This document shows, piece by piece, positions 23,686 to 27,387 of a stretch of DNA of 27,387 nucleotides; position 1 is the stretch's first letter; each line of letters opens with the position of its first letter. A program made the position numbers and the translations under genes. Source of the DNA: Simkania negevensis (lineage in GTDB: Bacteria; Chlamydiota; Chlamydiia; Chlamydiales; JAFITR01); contig JAFITR010000002.1 of the NCBI GenBank assembly GCA_017116025.1, forward strand, positions 1 to 27,387. The letters run 5' to 3'. The notes under the pieces were generated by a model. The model did no database searches, had not been told where the DNA came from, and saw only the letters and a list, made by a program, of their open reading frames with translations.

Positions 23686-23841
23686 CTACTCAATCCTATC
23701 TATATTTTTCGTCAAATGCAACATCATATTTTTTCCATTGAATGATGCCCATTTCGAGAAACAAATAGCTTTTTTGTGTAAAATATATTAGTCCTATTAG
23801 ATGCGTATAGAGAAAGAGTCTGACGACCCGAGGAGGGAACC

Positions 23842-26451
23842 GTGGACGGCACAAAGGTTGAACAAAGCACCAAGCAGAGTGCTTCCGAAGAATTTAAGAT
23901 CAATAGCCTCGTATCCAAGATCCGCCACCATCTGATCACCCAGATGGGGCGAGTGATTAACGAAGCATCGGACAAAGAGTACTACCAAGCGTTCTGCTTC
24001 GCCTTGCGCGAGGAGATCATGATCAACTGGCTGGCGACGATGCAGACGTTTGCCAAGCAAAACACGCGCATGCTCTATTACCTCTCCATGGAGTACCTCC
24101 CTGGACGCTTTACCGGCAACAACATCACCAATATTGGAGCGACAGACATCGTCCGGAAGGTCATGCGGCACATGGGGCGCGACTTTGATCGAGTCCTTTC
24201 CAGCGAACCCGACCCCGGCCTCGGCAATGGCGGCTTGGGACGATTAGCTTCCTGCTTCCTCGACTCACTAGCGACGCAACAATACCCTGCTGTAGGCTAT
24301 GGCCTGAGGTATCAGTATGGGATCTTCGAACAAGAGCTGTGGGATGGCATCCAACTGGAGCGTCCCGACCCATGGCTGCTTGACGAATACCCATGGGAGT
24401 TCCGCCGTGATCAGCGCTCCTACAACGTCAAATTTTGCGGCAGACCTATACGTACAGCCAACACCCATAGCGACGAGGTATACGACATCGAAGACTGCGA
24501 AGAGGTACGTGCTCTTGCCTACGACATCCCCATCATCGGATACGACTGCACGCCAGACTTTTCCGTCCTCACCATGCGGCTTTGGACGACAAAGGAGTCG
24601 CCACGCAACTTTGGACTGCAGCGCTACAACGCTGGCCACCTCGACCAAGCAGCAGAAAACATCATCCTCACCGACGTTTTATACCCCAACGACAACCACG
24701 AAACAGGCAAGAGGATCAGGCTCAAACAAGAGTTCCTACTCGTCTCCGCCTCGTTACAAGACATCATGCGCCGCCATCTGATCCAAAACCCCGACATGTC
24801 TAATTTCAAAGAAAAAATACGGATACAAAGCAACGACACTCACCCCGCTCTTGTCGTCGTCGAGCTCATGCGTATTCTCACCAAAGACTACGACTTTTCA
24901 TGGAACCAGGCATGGGAGACGACACAAGCCTGCACAAGCTATACAAACCACACCATTCTCGCCGAAGCTTTGGAAGAATGGAATGTACACCGCCTTTCCT
25001 ATATTCTCCCGAGACAGTACAACATCATTGAACGCATCAACCTCAAGTTCTGCAACAAGATCAGGAAGCAATATCCTAACGACGAAGACCGAGTGAGGAG
25101 GATGACCATCATCAACGACGGACAGATCAAGATGGCCAACCTCTCCATCGTTGCCACACATTGCATCAATGGCGTCTCTGCCCTACATACCGAGCTGTTG
25201 CAAAAAACCACCTTCAAAGACTTCGCCGAAATGTACCCTACCAAATTTACAAACGTCACCAACGGCGTCACACCACGACGCTGGCTGTTGCACTGTAACC
25301 CCCGCTTGAGCCAATTTATTTCCGAACGCATCGGCGACCAGTGGATCACCAATTTCGACCAGATCGATCAGCTACAGAAGTTCGCTAGCGACCCCGACAG
25401 CCAAAGAGAGTTTCTTAAAATCAAAAGGCAAAACAAAGAAGCTCTAAGACGATACCTGCTCGAGAACTACCAAGAACACGACTTCAAAGGCAAGCTGATT
25501 AAAGTAAAAATAGACCTACATCTCGATGCCCTATTCGACTGCCATATCAAGCGCATCCACGAATATAAAAGACAGCTGTTAAGCGCTTTACATCTCATTA
25601 TGCTCTATTTTGAAATCGTAGACAACCCTCAAGAGACGACGAGAATTCAACGCACCTTCATCTACGCCGGCAAAGCTGCTCCCGGCTACCATATAGCTAA
25701 AAATATCATCAGGCTAATCAACTGCATCGCTCGTACCATCAACAACGACCCTGACGTCAAAGAGAAGCTACAAGTTGTCTTCATCCCCAACTACAACGTC
25801 TCCAAAGCGGAGTTCATCATGCCTGCAGCAGAACTCTCTGAGCAAATCTCTACAGCAGGATTGGAAGCTTCAGGGACAGGAAATATGAAGTTCTCCATGA
25901 ACGGAGCTCTCACCATCGGTACCGACGATGGCGCCAATGTCGAAATGCGCAAAACCGTCGGAGATCAATGGTGGCCCTTCCTCTTTGGTGCCTCAGTACA
26001 AGAGATCGAACAGATGCAGACAAACCAGTCGTACAATGCCTGGGACATCTATAGCAAATACCCACACATACGACGCGCTGTCGATTCCCTGCGCGACCGT
26101 ACATTCAGCAAATATGACGCTGAACATCAAGCCCTAACAGAGCTCTACCACTCCCTACTAGAATCCTCACCTGGACGGCTTCCCGACCCCTATTTTATCC
26201 TCCAAGACCTCATCGACTACTACGAAACGCAAAAAAAGGTTGAAGAATTATATAAAATTCCCGAGAAGTGGGCAGAGTACGCCATACACAACATCGCCGG
26301 GATGGGACAATTCTCTTCAGACAATTCCATCCACAAATATGCCCGGGAGATTTGGGACATTACCCCTTGTGCTGTCAACAAGGAACTTCTCGAACACATA
26401 CGCAGCGAATTTAGAGCTCACGACCAATGCCGTATCATAGGACACCATTAA
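23842..26451 (+). CDS. glgP: Glycogen/starch phosphorylase
   Basis: An 869-residue cytoplasmic enzyme that removes glucose units from glycogen as glucose-1-phosphate, using pyridoxal phosphate. The start is GTG 23842, set by AGGAGG at 23831-23836. Family signatures are plain: MLYYLSMEYLPGRFTGNNITN, EPDPGLGNGGLGRLASCFLDS, DTHPAL, and the cofactor motif EASGTGNMKFSMNGAL with the PLP-binding lysine at K683. Length is slightly above the usual 800-850 because of an N-terminal extension of about 20-30 residues. Glycogen metabolism is a known chlamydial trait. The gene overlaps the next gene by 25 bp. It diverges from the TauE-like pair across 156 bp; I found no confident promoter there, although the 23771-23800 stretch is A+T-rich. 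Confidence 0.97.
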   Translation: MDGTKVEQSTKQSASEEFKINSLVSKIRHHLITQMGRVINEASDKEYYQAFCFALREEIMINWLATMQTFAKQNTRMLYYLSMEYLPGRFTGNNITNIGATDIVRKVMRHMGRDFDRVLSSEPDPGLGNGGLGRLASCFLDSLATQQYPAVGYGLRYQYGIFEQELWDGIQLERPDPWLLDEYPWEFRRDQRSYNVKFCGRPIRTANTHSDEVYDIEDCEEVRALAYDIPIIGYDCTPDFSVLTMRLWTTKESPRNFGLQRYNAGHLDQAAENIILTDVLYPNDNHETGKRIRLKQEFLLVSASLQDIMRRHLIQNPDMSNFKEKIRIQSNDTHPALVVVELMRILTKDYDFSWNQAWETTQACTSYTNHTILAEALEEWNVHRLSYILPRQYNIIERINLKFCNKIRKQYPNDEDRVRRMTIINDGQIKMANLSIVATHCINGVSALHTELLQKTTFKDFAEMYPTKFTNVTNGVTPRRWLLHCNPRLSQFISERIGDQWITNFDQIDQLQKFASDPDSQREFLKIKRQNKEALRRYLLENYQEHDFKGKLIKVKIDLHLDALFDCHIKRIHEYKRQLLSALHLIMLYFEIVDNPQETTRIQRTFIYAGKAAPGYHIAKNIIRLINCIARTINNDPDVKEKLQVVFIPNYNVSKAEFIMPAAELSEQISTAGLEASGTGNMKFSMNGALTIGTDDGANVEMRKTVGDQWWPFLFGASVQEIEQMQTNQSYNAWDIYSKYPHIRRAVDSLRDRTFSKYDAEHQALTELYHSLLESSPGRLPDPYFILQDLIDYYETQKKVEELYKIPEKWAEYAIHNIAGMGQFSSDNSIHKYAREIWDITPCAVNKELLEHIRSEFRAHDQCRIIGHH

Positions 26452-27302
26452 GACAATTTTCTCCGATTATTGTCGCATTCCTTTTCTGTTTCGCTCTGCT
26501 ACCTTCTTGCAGTAAGCAGGACGCAGGGAACAATGTCGTCGGGATCGACCCCTCTTGGCGGCCGCTTGACATTGGCAAAAACGCCGTCAATGTATACGGC
26601 TTTACAATCGAAGCCATCAACACCATCGAGAGAGCTGAACATCTTACTCTCCCTATAATAACAACCGCTCCTGCTTTCCTTGAAAAAGGACTTAAGCAAG
26701 GCCGCTATACAGCGATCCTTTCCGCTATGCTAATCAACCAGGTGGTCAAAGACCAATACGACTACTCCCTCCCTTTACTTCTTGTAGGCCCTGTCCTTGT
26801 CGTTCCACACAACGCTCCTATTTCCAAACTACGAGAGATGGCAGGGAAGAAAGTCGCTACGATCACAGAATCAAACTCTTTTACCCTCCTAGAAAAACAT
26901 CCTCATATTCTGATCAATCTCTACTCCACCATCACCGATGCCCTTGCACAAGTTGCAAATGGAAAGGTTGATGGCGCTCTCATCCCTGCACTCACAGCAT
27001 ATGACTACTGCAACAACATCTACCACGGCGTATTAAAGGTCGCTACACCCCCTCTCTCCCAACAAGGGATCCGACTTTTTGCTTTAAAAGACCAAAACAA
27101 ACAGCTTATCGACAGTTTCGATAACGCCATCCGCTCCCTACAAAAAAAAGGCACCTTCGATACCCTCATGGCAAAATGGGGGATCGCATATCTACCTTCT
27201 CCACCCAAGAAACCTCTGCCCGAAGAAAAAGAAAGCAGACCCTCCAGCGCACCGCCTCCACGTTGCAACATCACACCGGCTTTGCATAAAAATCACCCGT
27301 GA
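26427..27302 (+). CDS. Amino-acid ABC transporter substrate-binding lipoprotein (FliY-like)
   Basis: A 291-residue lipoprotein. The signal is MPYHRTPLRQFSPIIVAFLF, with an LPSC lipobox placing the lipidated cysteine at residue 28. The body follows a small-molecule solute-binding family 3 plan: LVGPVLVVPHNAPISKLREMAGKKVATI (about 108-135), then DALAQVANGKVDGALIPALTAYDY (about 172-195), and an end FDNAIRSLQKKGTFDTLMAKWGI typical of this family. A Pro-rich charged tail of about 40 residues follows. The start lies inside glgP (25-bp overlap), which suggests translational coupling. As I recall, C. trachomatis CT486 is the counterpart and sits near rsmD. No permease or ATPase gene is visible here. 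Confidence 0.85.
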   Translation: MPYHRTPLRQFSPIIVAFLFCFALLPSCSKQDAGNNVVGIDPSWRPLDIGKNAVNVYGFTIEAINTIERAEHLTLPIITTAPAFLEKGLKQGRYTAILSAMLINQVVKDQYDYSLPLLLVGPVLVVPHNAPISKLREMAGKKVATITESNSFTLLEKHPHILINLYSTITDALAQVANGKVDGALIPALTAYDYCNNIYHGVLKVATPPLSQQGIRLFALKDQNKQLIDSFDNAIRSLQKKGTFDTLMAKWGIAYLPSPPKKPLPEEKESRPSSAPPPRCNITPALHKNHP

Positions 27303-27326
27303 GCCAGTGATTTCACTGGTTATTTA
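27303..27326 (+). terminator. Terminator after the lipoprotein gene
   Basis: CCAGTG-ATTT-CACTGG, a six-base-pair stem with a four-base loop, starts two bases after the stop codon and is followed by TTATTTAT. The T run is interrupted, so strength is uncertain. Confidence 0.5.
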
Positions 27327-27387
27327 TCTAACAAACGTGAGTTCGATCTTTAACTAGCACGTTTCCAAATGTTTAACTTTTTCTAAA

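Noticed and set aside
23774..23800. Promoter for glgP (TTGTGT to TATTAG)
   Set aside because: The spacer is only 15 bases and both boxes are poor matches.

Overview
The window looks like chromosomal DNA from a member of the phylum Chlamydiota outside the classical Chlamydiaceae (an amoeba-associated or environmental family). This rests on gene content recalled from memory, not on a search. The indicators are a minus-strand oppA-oppB-oppC series whose permeases carry long extra segments (as I recall for C. trachomatis CT480-CT478), an RsmD methyltransferase and a FliY-like solute-binding lipoprotein (compare CT487 and CT486), a glycogen phosphorylase, and intergenic spaces full of short palindromic repeats. 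Base composition is intermediate. The two giant unknown genes look more A+T-rich than glgP.

Layout. 1-251 is a repeat-bearing leader. 252-4211 (+) is a tight run: secreted TPR-like protein, membrane-tethered VWA protein with a complete MIDAS motif, and rsmD. 4276-6003 (+) is a secreted protein made of MORN/YwqK-like repeats. 6037-7281 (-) is a major facilitator transporter. 7282-8015 is a repeat cluster with 9-nt tandem arrays and an inverted pair of a ~122-bp repeat called R1 here. 8016-10649 and 11154-15116 (-) are two large, paralogous, mostly helical proteins of no family I recognise, separated by a second inverted R1 pair (10749-11023). 15271-20918 (-) holds the oligopeptide transporter genes oppC, oppB and oppA, with a 498-bp repeat-filled gap between oppB and oppA. 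20922-22418 (-) is a soluble-transhydrogenase-like flavoprotein. 22672-23685 (-) is a TauE/SafE-like membrane protein with a small single-pass partner. 23842-27302 (+) is glycogen phosphorylase overlapping an amino-acid-binding lipoprotein gene.

How the genes work together. The Opp proteins would import peptides. The lipoprotein next to glgP suggests amino-acid uptake, and glgP releases glucose-1-phosphate from glycogen. SthA-type transhydrogenase would balance NADH and NADPH. The TPR and VWA proteins look like partners in the cell envelope.

The most novel material is the pair of large paralogues plus the R1 repeats around them. The paralogues share a conserved W-(I/V)-G-R-D start region, a duplicated N-terminal module, a C-terminal module present once in one protein and twice in the other, and similar extended -10 promoters about 30 nt from their start codons. 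R1 arms end in small hairpins followed by T runs, and the stem sequences differ between copies while mostly keeping pairing, so the inverted pairs look like portable bidirectional terminators. Repeats also supply coding sequence to at least two genes: the C-terminal tail of the transhydrogenase and the N-terminus of the 105-residue membrane protein.
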